A DNA stretch of 27,510 nucleotides from Candidatus Magasanikbacteria bacterium CG1_02_32_51 (GTDB taxonomy: Bacteria > Patescibacteriota > Patescibacteriia > Magasanikbacterales > UBA922), in the NCBI GenBank assembly GCA_001871435.1, contig MNVC01000001.1:1-27510 (forward strand). Reading direction: 5' to 3'. Below are positions 21,068 to 27,510 of this stretch, piece by piece. The notes under the pieces are model-generated. The model had not been told where the DNA came from, did no database searches, and saw only the letters and a list, made by a program, of their open reading frames with translations. The position numbers and the translations under genes were made by a program. Numbering within the stretch: position 1 is the first letter of the stretch; every line of letters begins with the position of its first letter.

Positions 21068-21100
21068 AAAAATTCTCGTAGTTTCGGGAATTTTTTTTTT
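21068..21100 (+). terminator. Rho-independent terminator of secDF
   Basis: Stem AAAAATTCTCG/CGGGAATTTTT (21068-21078 with 21085-21095, one T-G pair), loop TAGTTT, then T to 21100. Confidence 0.85.
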
Positions 21101-21101
21101 G

Positions 21102-21110
21102 TGCTATAAT
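21102..21110 (+). promoter_or_regulatory. Extended -10 promoter for the small membrane protein gene
   Basis: TGCTATAAT (TG, one base, perfect TATAAT), directly after the secF terminator and 29 bp before the ATG at 21139. No good -35 is visible, as expected for extended -10 promoters. Confidence 0.65.
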
Positions 21111-21138
21111 AATCTTAATACTATTCTAATTTTTTTAT

Positions 21139-21300
21139 ATGAGTGATAATTTTTTACGTGTACTTATTACTACTTTGGTAATAATATTATTAGCATTGGT
21201 TTATTTTGCTGGATATGTAGCTGGAACTCTTGGTTGGTTTTGGCTATTTTTAGGTCTTATAGTGCTTTTCCCACTTATCTACAAATTATTAGATGTTTAA
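21139..21300 (+). CDS. Small hydrophobic membrane protein
   Basis: Fifty-three residues, starting MSDNFLRVLITTLVIILLAL, with two predicted membrane helices (about 7-27 and 31-48) separated by a short GTLGW turn, ending YKLLDV. No known motif. It has its own extended -10 promoter, an ATG in the TTTATATG context, and lies 7 bp before the next gene, with which it is probably co-transcribed. It could be a partner subunit of that membrane protein. Function unknown. Confidence 0.65.
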   Translation: MSDNFLRVLITTLVIILLALVYFAGYVAGTLGWFWLFLGLIVLFPLIYKLLDV

Positions 21301-21307
21301 TTAATAT

Positions 21308-22747
21308 ATGGACTTTACTTCTTTTGGTGATTATCTAAATGTTTTAGCTAATTTTTTTACTCAACCTACTTGGACAATAGTATCTAAGTTATTTGCTATT
21401 TTTGGTTGGATAGTTTTTGTTTGGCTTTTAGCTTTTGCTATAGTCATTTTTTATACTGACCATATTCAAGATACTAGAAATACTTCCAAATGGAAATTTA
21501 TGGTTTTGGCTATTGATATTCCACCAGAAAATATTCAAACACCTTTGGCAGTAGAACAAATGTTTGCCAATTTGTCAGGAGCCTTTAGCAAACCTGATCT
21601 TCGTGACAAATTTCGTGAAGGATTCAAACAAAGAGGTTTTAGTCTAGAGATTGTGAGTATTGAAGGTTATATTCAATTTTTGATTAGGACAGAAGAAAAA
21701 TTTAGAGATTTGGTAGAATCATCTGTCTATGCCCAATATCCTGATGCCGAAATTACTGAAGTAGAAGACTATGTTACTACTGTTCCCCAAAAATATCCTA
21801 ATAATGAATATGATATTTGGATAGGGGATTTTACTTTGTCCGAAGATTTTGCATATCCATTGCGTAGCTATCGCGATTTTGAACACAATATTTCCAAGGA
21901 TACTGTACTCAAAGATCCTATGGGTACTTTTTTGGAGAGTTTTACTCGTATTGGTATTGGAGAACAAATGTGGTTTCAAATTTTGATAGAGCCAGTTGAC
22001 AATAGTTGGAAGGAAAAATCTATAGCAAAAATAAAAGAAATAATTGGTGAAAAACCAGCTTCCAAAAAAAATGCTTTATCTTTTGTTACAGACAATTTTT
22101 TGACCAAAGAGTTTGGTAAGAGTTTTGAAGAATTCAATGCTCAAATTACTGGGTCTGAACGCGGTTTAGGTGATGTCAAAGCCACTGTTAGTAAAGAAGA
22201 AAAAAATCAAATCAAATATTTGACACCAGGACAACAAAAAATTGTGGAAGCTATGGAAGCAAAAATTAGTAAAATAGGTCTAAAAACAAAATTACGCGCA
22301 GTTTATGTAGCCAGAAAAGAAGTATTCAAGAGAGAAAGAGGTGTCAATGCTTTGGTCGGTGCTATCAATCAATTCAATAGCCCAACATCCAATTCTCTTG
22401 TTGTTAAGTCTTCAACTGATGTACGTGGTGCAAAAGCAATAGTTAGACAAAAAAATGATTTGTTGAAAGCTTATGTCAAAAGAAAAATGAATGTCGGTGC
22501 CAAAGCTATAGTTTTTAATATTGAAGAATTGGCTACTTTATGGCATTTTCCAATGTCTTATGTCAAAACACCTTTGGTACAAAAAGCTGAAACAAAAGCT
22601 GCTGAGCCTCCATCTAATTTGCCAATGGAAAATATTTTGAATTTACCAATTGATGAAATTATTCAGACCACAAATAAAAATGATGGCAAACGTAAATTTA
22701 CTACTGATAGTGGTGAAGATATTTATTTAGATGATTTTGGTAATTGA
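21308..22747 (+). CDS. Membrane-anchored protein resembling the N-terminal part of CPR VirB4/TraG-like ATPases
   Basis: A 479-residue protein with one long N-terminal membrane region (about 20-48, WTIVSKLFAIFGWIVFVWLL onward) and a large cytoplasmic part. The segment IDIPPENIQTPLAVEQMFANLSGAF, then EIVSIEGYIQFLIRTEEKFRDLV and AQYPDAEITEVEDY resembles the domain that precedes the ATPase in type IV secretion-like proteins common in Patescibacteria, from memory of such proteins. No Walker A or B motif is present, so this one is not itself an ATPase. The C-terminus is polar and probably flexible (EPPSNLPMENILNLPIDEII). It may assemble with an ATPase encoded elsewhere, possibly in DNA transfer given the downstream comEC, but that is inference. 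Confidence 0.6.
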   Translation: MDFTSFGDYLNVLANFFTQPTWTIVSKLFAIFGWIVFVWLLAFAIVIFYTDHIQDTRNTSKWKFMVLAIDIPPENIQTPLAVEQMFANLSGAFSKPDLRDKFREGFKQRGFSLEIVSIEGYIQFLIRTEEKFRDLVESSVYAQYPDAEITEVEDYVTTVPQKYPNNEYDIWIGDFTLSEDFAYPLRSYRDFEHNISKDTVLKDPMGTFLESFTRIGIGEQMWFQILIEPVDNSWKEKSIAKIKEIIGEKPASKKNALSFVTDNFLTKEFGKSFEEFNAQITGSERGLGDVKATVSKEEKNQIKYLTPGQQKIVEAMEAKISKIGLKTKLRAVYVARKEVFKRERGVNALVGAINQFNSPTSNSLVVKSSTDVRGAKAIVRQKNDLLKAYVKRKMNVGAKAIVFNIEELATLWHFPMSYVKTPLVQKAETKAAEPPSNLPMENILNLPIDEIIQTTNKNDGKRKFTTDSGEDIYLDDFGN

Positions 22748-22798
22748 TTTTGATTGTATTGAAATAAAAAGTATTTTTTTCTAAAGTTACACTATTTT

Positions 22799-22828
22799 TT
22801 GTTATATCCTGTCTCAATGTAGTACAAT
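22799..22828 (+). promoter_or_regulatory. Promoter of the split comEC operon
   Basis: -35 TTGTTA (22799-22804), 18-bp spacer, -10 TACAAT (22823-22828), 20 bp before the ATG at 22848. A partial SD (AAGGA) is also present. Confidence 0.6.
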
Positions 22829-22847
22829 TTGTAACTAAAAAAGGAAT

Positions 22848-24344
22848 ATGAAACAAATTTTAGCGTCAAAAAACAGGACATTTTTTTTGTACTGTTTTTC
22901 TTTTTTGTTGGCTGTAATTTTATTTTCTATTTTTGACTGGCAATTTAGTTTTTTATTTTTGTCTGTTTTGATTGTAGTTTTGTGTAGTTTTGTGATTATT
23001 TTTTGGAATAATATTTATACACGTTTTTTATTTTTGTGTCTGTTATTTTTTGTGTTAGGATCTTGGCGTTATTTGATGACTATTCCTGCTAACAATGACA
23101 AAAATTTAGTATTTTTTTCTGGAGAAACAAAAGTATTAGAAGGTTTTGTAAGCAGTGAACCAGATGTCCGTCTTGATGGCGTGCGTTATATTGTGTCAGC
23201 ACAGTTTTTGAATGACGAAAAATTAAGTTATAAGAAGATTGTTATAGATGGTAATTTTTATTTTAAATCTAGTCTTTATCCTCGTTATCAATATGGGGAC
23301 AAACTAAGAATTACTTGCTTATTACAAAAACCAGAACCAATAAAAGATTTTCGTTATGACAAATATTTGGCTAGGTATAGTGTCTTTGTTGATTGTGTTC
23401 CTAGTCAAATTGACAAAATAGGGGACAATAGTGGTAATTTTTTCTTGGGAAAAATTTTTGATTTCAAAAATATTGTTGCTCAAAAAATAAATGTGTTATG
23501 GCATGAGCCTTATGCTAGCTTTATGGCCGGTTTACTTTATGGTTATCGTGGCGGACTGGGTACTTTGAATGATTTGTTTAGTCGGACAGGTGTTACACAT
23601 ATTGTAGCTATTTCTGGTTACAATATTACGATTGTTTCCACAATTTTGATTGCTTTTTGTACTAGACTTTATATTCCCCGTAAAAAAGCTTTTTGGTTGA
23701 TTGTTTTTGGTATTTTTATCTTTGTAATTTTTGCTGGGGCAAGTGCTTCAGTCGTGAGAGCGGGGATTATGGGTGTAATAGTTTTGTTGACTAAGCAGAT
23801 TGGTCGTAAAGCCAATATTGCTAGTGTAATGGTTTTGACAGCCACTATGATGACTTTGCAAAATCCTTATATTTTGGTTTGGGACGTGGGTTTTCAACTG
23901 TCTTTTGTTGCTACTTTAGGACTGATTTATCTTGTGCCAATTTTGGAGAAATATTTTGAGAAAATGCCAGAATTATTTGGCGTCAAAGAATCTTTGCTAA
24001 CAACACTTAGTGCTATTATGGCTACTTTGCCACTGATACTTTATCAATTCAATCGTCTGTCTATTGTGGCACCAATTGTCAATATTCTTATTTTGTGGAT
24101 TTTGCCGTGGATTATGTTTGGTGGTTTTTTTGTTTTGGTTACTAGTTTTGTTTTTTTGCCTTTAGCCAAAATTTTGTCTTGGTTATCTTTTGTAATGATG
24201 AAGTATATTGTTGTCGTGGTAACTTTTTTTGCCAATTTGTCTTTTGCTACTATTGATTTCAGATTTTCTTTGTGGGTGATGTTTGGTAGTTATTTATTGC
24301 TAGTTTATTTTGTTTATCAAAATTTAAAAAAGAAAAAAATATGA
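22848..24344 (+). CDS. comEC: ComEC/Rec2 competence membrane channel (N-terminal and channel domains)
   Basis: A 498-residue polytopic protein. The N-terminal helices (about 12-68) and the following soluble domain (LEGFVSSEPDVRLDGVRYIV through LRITCLLQKPEPIKDFRYDKYLARYSV) match the N-terminal oligonucleotide-binding-like region of ComEC; the competence domain begins near FMAGLLYGYRGGLGTLNDLFSRTGVTHIVAISGYNITIVS, a highly characteristic segment, and continues with about eight membrane helices (ASASVVRAGIMG, WDVGFQLSFVATLGLIY). ComEC carries single-stranded DNA across the inner membrane in natural transformation. The usual C-terminal metallo-beta-lactamase domain is absent here and is encoded by the next gene, whose ATG overlaps this stop (ATGA). 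Confidence 0.93.
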   Translation: MKQILASKNRTFFLYCFSFLLAVILFSIFDWQFSFLFLSVLIVVLCSFVIIFWNNIYTRFLFLCLLFFVLGSWRYLMTIPANNDKNLVFFSGETKVLEGFVSSEPDVRLDGVRYIVSAQFLNDEKLSYKKIVIDGNFYFKSSLYPRYQYGDKLRITCLLQKPEPIKDFRYDKYLARYSVFVDCVPSQIDKIGDNSGNFFLGKIFDFKNIVAQKINVLWHEPYASFMAGLLYGYRGGLGTLNDLFSRTGVTHIVAISGYNITIVSTILIAFCTRLYIPRKKAFWLIVFGIFIFVIFAGASASVVRAGIMGVIVLLTKQIGRKANIASVMVLTATMMTLQNPYILVWDVGFQLSFVATLGLIYLVPILEKYFEKMPELFGVKESLLTTLSAIMATLPLILYQFNRLSIVAPIVNILILWILPWIMFGGFFVLVTSFVFLPLAKILSWLSFVMMKYIVVVVTFFANLSFATIDFRFSLWVMFGSYLLLVYFVYQNLKKKKI

Positions 24345-25270
24345 AAAAAATTCAGTTGATTCTTTTTTTAATTTTGATTATAGTTTTGTCAATGCTTTTT
24401 TTGGTTAAGAAAGATAAACAACAAATTAATTTAGAACAAAAAAATCAAGAAGTTGTTGAAAAAAGTATAAATAAAGGTCTAAAAGTAACTTATTTGGATA
24501 TTGGTCAAGGTGATGCTAGCTTTATAGAATTTCCTGATGGTGAACAAATGTTGGTGGATTGTGCTATTGATGGGCGTATTTTGGAGGCTTTAGGGCGTGT
24601 TATGCCCTATTATGACCATGTGATTGATTATCTATTGGTTACACACCCAGATTTGGACCATTATGGTGGTTGTACAGAGGTTCTAAATCGTTTTGATGTC
24701 AAAAATATTGTTTACAATGGTTTAGAAAAGAAAGGAGACCAAATGTGGGAAGCTTTTCAATTGGCTGTCCAAAATGAAAAAGCTAATTATACAGAAGTTA
24801 CAAAAGAGGAGGTTTGGAATATTGCAAGTACAACTTTGCATATTTTGTATCCTGATCATTCTCTTAGAGATAACAAAAATATTCCTAATTCCAAATTAGA
24901 AGCCAATGATAATAATACTTCAATTGTTTTCAAATTAGCTTATTTGGATAAGAGTATGTTGTTTATGGGAGATACTGAAACAGAATTAGAAAAATATCTA
25001 ATAGCAACTTATGATAATCAACTAGATGTAGACATTTTGAAGTTGGGTCATCATGGGAGTGATAGCTCTTCATCACAAGATTTTATCAAAATTGTTAGTC
25101 CTCATGATGCTATAGCTTCTTGTGGGTTGAATAATAAATATGGACATCCTTCAAGGCGTATTTTGAGTAAGCTGGAGAGAGTTAGTTCTAGCACTATTTG
25201 GCGGACAGATTGGCAAGGAGATATTTTTCTTAATTTAGATGAGAGTGGATTGAATTTACATATAAATTAG
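24341..25270 (+). CDS. Membrane-anchored metallo-beta-lactamase protein, ComEC C-terminal-domain-like
   Basis: A 309-residue protein with an N-terminal membrane anchor (KKIQLILFLILIIVLSMLFLV, about 2-22), a linker, and a metallo-beta-lactamase fold starting VTYLDIGQGDASFIEFPDG. The metal-binding motif is THPDLDHYGG (H102, D104, D106, H107), the ComEC form of HxHxDH; MLFMGDTETE and LKLGHHGSDSSSS supply further ligands. In most bacteria this is the C-terminal domain of ComEC, proposed to degrade the non-transported DNA strand. The ATGA overlap with comEC indicates coupled translation and a shared role; the anchor with outward-facing domain matches the placement of the fused form. A secreted hydrolase with another substrate cannot be ruled out. 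Confidence 0.88.
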   Translation: MKKIQLILFLILIIVLSMLFLVKKDKQQINLEQKNQEVVEKSINKGLKVTYLDIGQGDASFIEFPDGEQMLVDCAIDGRILEALGRVMPYYDHVIDYLLVTHPDLDHYGGCTEVLNRFDVKNIVYNGLEKKGDQMWEAFQLAVQNEKANYTEVTKEEVWNIASTTLHILYPDHSLRDNKNIPNSKLEANDNNTSIVFKLAYLDKSMLFMGDTETELEKYLIATYDNQLDVDILKLGHHGSDSSSSQDFIKIVSPHDAIASCGLNNKYGHPSRRILSKLERVSSSTIWRTDWQGDIFLNLDESGLNLHIN

Positions 25271-25570
25271 TGACTAAGAAATAAGATACAAGTAACAAAA
25301 AACTCAAATGATAAAATCCAAATGTCAAATCAAATCCAAATATCAAATTTAAAATTATTTTATTCATTTAATCATTTGATATTGATTCCTCCCACAGCCC
25401 AAGGCGTGCACGGCAAGGCGGACAAGTTGACATTTTAGCTTTGGAATTTGTAATTCTTATGAAGACTTTTGACTTTAAAGACTTTATAGACTTTATAGAC
25501 TTTTAACTTATGTCTATTGTCTATTATTATAGCTTTGTGTTATAATATTAACATTAATTAGATTAGCTTT
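25271..25570. other. Intergenic region with degenerate repeats and a GC-rich block
   Basis: No gene is seen. 25306-25345 is a run of loosely repeated CAAATnnnAAATCCAAAT units. 25385-25430 is a GC-rich block (CCTCCCACAGCCCAAGGCG then GTGCACGGCAAGGCGGAC) in otherwise AT-rich DNA, sharing TTGATTCCTC with the insert in the Mur ligase gene. 25464-25509 is a 9-nt tandem repeat (GACTTTATA, GACTTTATA, GACTTTTAA). The pilM promoter follows. Confidence 0.6.
25517..25546 (+). promoter_or_regulatory. Promoter of pilM
   Basis: -35 TTGTCT (25517-25522), 18-bp spacer, perfect -10 TATAAT (25541-25546) with an extended TGT in front. The ATG of pilM is 24 bp downstream. Confidence 0.7.
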
Positions 25571-26707
25571 ATGTCAAAAGAAAAAAGTTATTTAGGAGTA
25601 GATATTGGGGCGCACGGTATAAAAATCGTGGAACTCAAAAATACCAAAAATAGACCACAGCTTTGGACTTATGGTATTTTGGAAAAGAAACTAGATATTC
25701 ATCTACAACAAACTACTGAAAAAAATATTGATGATCTAAACAAAGAAAATGATAGTAAATATTTGGAAGAGCCAAAAGAAGACAAAAAAAAAGCAGAAGC
25801 TCATCATCTCAATGATCTTATCATGAAAGATACTCGTATCAATGAATACGCCCAAATGCTAAAATTTATTTTGAAAAAAGCCAAAGTCCAGACAACCCAT
25901 GCCTCTTCTAGTTTGCCAGTATCACAAGTCTTTCATACTGTCATGAATCTGCCAAAGGTAGAAGAAAAAATGATTTCTTCTATAGTACGTTCGGAGATTG
26001 CCAAGATGATACCTTATTCAGTTGATGATATGCAAATTATCCCTCAAAAGATTACTACCACACCTGACAATGGCAATATTAGTTTGATAGTTACAGCAGC
26101 TCCAAAAATGTTGATTTCATTTTATTCAGCAATTTTTCAAAGGGCAGGGTTAAAATTAATGGAATTAGAGACTGAAGCTTTTGCTTTGGCTAGATCTTTG
26201 GTAGGTCATGATACGACAGTTTCTATGGTAGTGGATGTTGGAGCAGAGAGAACAAACTTTTTTATTATAGACAATGCTACACCTATGACTTATAGAAGTC
26301 TCCAAATTGGTGGTAATGATTTTGACAAAATTTTGGCTTCTTCTCTTGGTTTTAGTGAAGATGTTGCCAACAAAATAAAGCTTAGTTTGTCAGTTGACAA
26401 TCCTCATTTGTCTTCAGATTTATTTATCCAGATTTTGGATCCAATTGTAAAAGAAATAAAATATAGCTTTGAACTTTATTTGAAACAAAATGTCAATATT
26501 GGCAAACGTCCAGAAAAAATTATTTTGACAGGTGGATCTAGTCTTTTTCCTATTATAAAAGATTATATTGCTAGTCAATTTGAGATGAAAGTCTTTATTG
26601 GTAATCCTTGGGCTAGAGTGATGCATCAAGATGGTATCAACAAAATTTTGGATAATTTAGGTCCTAGAATGTCTGTAGCGATTGGTTTAGCTTTGAGGAA
26701 TTTTTGA
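25571..26707 (+). CDS. pilM: Type IV pilus assembly protein PilM
   Basis: A 378-residue actin-like ATPase of the pilus inner-membrane platform. SYLGVDIGAHGIKIVELK (5-22) is the first phosphate loop, VSMVVDVGAERTNFFIID the second, and KIILTGGSSLFPIIKDYI the adenosine-binding region. The middle part (SSLPVSQVFHTVMNLPKVEE, then IRSEIAKMIPYSVDDM-like sequence) is typical of PilM, which binds the N-terminal tail of PilN. A charged stretch at about 45-85 (TTEKNIDDLNKENDSKYLEE) is longer than usual. PilN, PilO, PilB and PilC are not in the window. It has its own promoter and ends in TGA. Confidence 0.93.
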   Translation: MSKEKSYLGVDIGAHGIKIVELKNTKNRPQLWTYGILEKKLDIHLQQTTEKNIDDLNKENDSKYLEEPKEDKKKAEAHHLNDLIMKDTRINEYAQMLKFILKKAKVQTTHASSSLPVSQVFHTVMNLPKVEEKMISSIVRSEIAKMIPYSVDDMQIIPQKITTTPDNGNISLIVTAAPKMLISFYSAIFQRAGLKLMELETEAFALARSLVGHDTTVSMVVDVGAERTNFFIIDNATPMTYRSLQIGGNDFDKILASSLGFSEDVANKIKLSLSVDNPHLSSDLFIQILDPIVKEIKYSFELYLKQNVNIGKRPEKIILTGGSSLFPIIKDYIASQFEMKVFIGNPWARVMHQDGINKILDNLGPRMSVAIGLALRNF

Positions 26708-26708
26708 T

Positions 26709-26723
26709 TTTTGACGGTCAAAA
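26709..26723 (+). terminator. Weak possible terminator after pilM
   Basis: A small stem TTTTGA/TCAAAA around CGG directly after the pilM stop, followed by T-rich sequence. Short and AT-only, so doubtful. Confidence 0.3.
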
Positions 26724-26820
26724 TTTGTAATTTATTTGTTAAAAAAATTTATGTTTTATTTCAAATTTTTCTTAATTAATATATTTATCCACAAGGTCTC
26801 TATATAAATATTGTTTTTTC

Positions 26821-26829
26821 TGTTATAAT
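26821..26829 (+). promoter_or_regulatory. Extended -10 promoter of the response-regulator gene
   Basis: TGTTATAAT (TG, one base, perfect TATAAT), 25 bp before the ATG at 26855. No convincing -35. Confidence 0.6.
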
Positions 26830-26854
26830 TCAATCATATAGATAATTTTTTCAT

Positions 26855-27235
26855 ATGTTAAAACAAGCCCCCGTTGTATTACTAATAGAAGATGACAATT
26901 TTCTTGGTAATATTTATAAAACAAAATTTGAAATGGAGAAGTTCAAAGTGATAGTAGCTACTGATGGTCTAGAAGGATTAGAAATGGTCAAGAAAAAAAA
27001 GCCAGATATTATTCTCTTGGATATCTTGATGCCAAAGATGGATGGTTTTGAAGTATTATCTAATTTGAAGAAAGACAAAAATTTAGTCAAAATACCTGTT
27101 ATCTTATTGACTAATTTAGGACAAAAAGACGATGTAGAAAAAGGTCTAAAATTGGGGGCGGTAGATTATTTGATCAAGGCTCACTATAAGCCTTCGGAGA
27201 CAGTAGCCAAAATAAAAAGTGTTTTACAATTATAA
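26855..27235 (+). CDS. Single-domain response regulator (CheY-like receiver)
   Basis: A 126-residue receiver domain with no output domain. The acidic pocket is E12-D13-D14, the phospho-acceptor is D56 in IILLDILMPKMDGFEVL, the switch threonine is T86 in VILLTN, and the conserved lysine is K108 in DYLIKAHY. All key residues are present, so it should be phosphorylated by a histidine kinase encoded elsewhere. The position between pilM and a pilin gene suggests control of type IV pili or twitching, comparable to PilG/PilH, but that is inferred from context. The KAHYKPSE segment after the lysine is common in Patescibacteria receivers, from memory. It has its own extended -10 promoter. Confidence 0.92.
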   Translation: MLKQAPVVLLIEDDNFLGNIYKTKFEMEKFKVIVATDGLEGLEMVKKKKPDIILLDILMPKMDGFEVLSNLKKDKNLVKIPVILLTNLGQKDDVEKGLKLGAVDYLIKAHYKPSETVAKIKSVLQL

Positions 27236-27249
27236 ACAAAAAAGTAATT

Positions 27250-27297
27250 ATGAAATTATTCTTTAAAAATTGGGAGGGGGGTGATACGAATGAATAA
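27250..27297 (+). CDS. Possible 15-residue leader ORF overlapping the pilin start
   Basis: MKLFFKNWEGGDTNE then TAA at 27295-27297, overlapping the pilin ATG (27290) by 8 nt. The ORF contains the pilin SD, so its translation could open or gate pilin translation. It is short enough to arise by chance. Confidence 0.35.
   Translation: MKLFFKNWEGGDTNE
27272..27285 (+). promoter_or_regulatory. Strong Shine-Dalgarno of the pilin gene
   Basis: GGGAGGGGGGTGAT is complementary to the 16S anti-SD over most of its length and ends 4 nt before the ATG at 27290. It is one of only three strong SDs in the window, fitting a highly expressed structural protein. Confidence 0.7.
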
Positions 27298-27510
27298 AAA
27301 AGGTTTTACTTTGATAGAACTTTTGGTTGTTATCGCTATCATCGGTGTACTATCTACTCTTGCAGTAGTAGCCCTTGGTTCAGCTCGTCAAAAAGCTAAT
27401 GACGCCAAACGTCTTTCAGATATGAAGCAAGTACAAACAGCTCTTGAGTTATATTATACAGATCACAATGCTTATCCTACTTCTACTACTGCTATGAGTA
27501 TAGGTGTAAC
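27290..27510 (+). CDS. Type IV pilin (PilA/GspG-like), 5' part, runs off window
   Basis: The first 73 codons are visible. MNKKG is the short leader cleaved by prepilin peptidase before FTLIELLVVIAIIGVLSTLA, with the invariant Glu at mature position 5 and the hydrophobic helix that packs into the pilus core. It continues with ARQKANDAKRLSDMKQVQTAL and ELYYTDHNAYPTS, the alpha-1C helix and the start of the head domain seen in major pilins and pseudopilins. The start is fixed by the strong SD; an in-frame GTG at 27281 overlaps that SD. Codon use is less AT-biased than in the neighbours, as expected for high expression. Adjacent pilM and downstream competence genes fit a DNA-uptake pilus. Confidence 0.94.
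   Translation, partial: MNKKGFTLIELLVVIAIIGVLSTLAVVALGSARQKANDAKRLSDMKQVQTALELYYTDHNAYPTSTTAMSIGV

Overview
The window is an AT-rich stretch that looks like a chromosome fragment of a Patescibacteria (Candidate Phyla Radiation) bacterium. The support is an Elp3-type radical SAM enzyme, a split ComEC, a PilM/type IV pilin locus, several small 'four helix bundle' (23S rRNA intervening-sequence protein, IVP) genes, a CPR-style PLP lyase/thiolase, and gene starts that mostly lack a Shine-Dalgarno (SD) sequence and instead sit in an A-rich context ending AAAAATATG. TGA is used as a stop and TGG as Trp. No rRNA, tRNA or CRISPR array was seen.

Layout. 1-1452: divergent Elp3-like gene (runs off the left edge) and a Trm9/ALKBH8-like methyltransferase whose start codons are 10 bp apart, a candidate tRNA wobble-uridine pathway. 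1470-2236: a REP-associated tyrosine transposase (RAYT) with its own GGAG-plus-hairpin REP elements, one of them inside the coding sequence. 2337-8563: a mostly leftward cluster reading mraY, a GNAT/aminoacyl-transferase-like gene, a MurC/Mpl-type ligase, NUDIX and PLP enzyme. Nearly every junction carries a spacer bounded by inverted 9-nt-period CAGCAGA-type repeats. Three of these spacers hold an IVP gene: one intact, one with an in-frame TGA, one reduced to its C-terminal third. A fourth spacer has no gene. A small rightward zinc-ribbon gene lies in the same cluster.

8679-13561: a small membrane-anchored protein, an unusual ATP-grasp plus NlpC/P60-like fusion, then murB, hpf and an unknown gene. 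13662-21052: Sec export genes secA, secD and secF. SecD carries parvulin-type prolyl isomerase sequence inserted in its extracytoplasmic domain. Between secA and secD lie two unknown genes that, unlike their neighbours, have strong SD sequences, each accompanied by a small GGAGG-loop hairpin. 21139-27510: two membrane proteins, a ComEC split into a channel gene and a metallo-beta-lactamase gene overlapping by 4 nt, then pilM, a CheY-like regulator and the 5' part of a type IV pilin gene.

Together the genes cover peptidoglycan precursor synthesis (MraY, MurC/Mpl, MurB, possible side-chain enzymes), protein export with built-in folding help (SecA/D/F), and pilus-based DNA uptake (pilin, PilM, ComEC). 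The most unusual features are the inverted-repeat-bounded IVP spacers, which resemble rRNA intervening sequences placed between protein genes, and the domain fusions in SecD and the ATP-grasp protein. All assignments come from reading motifs by eye; no database search was run.
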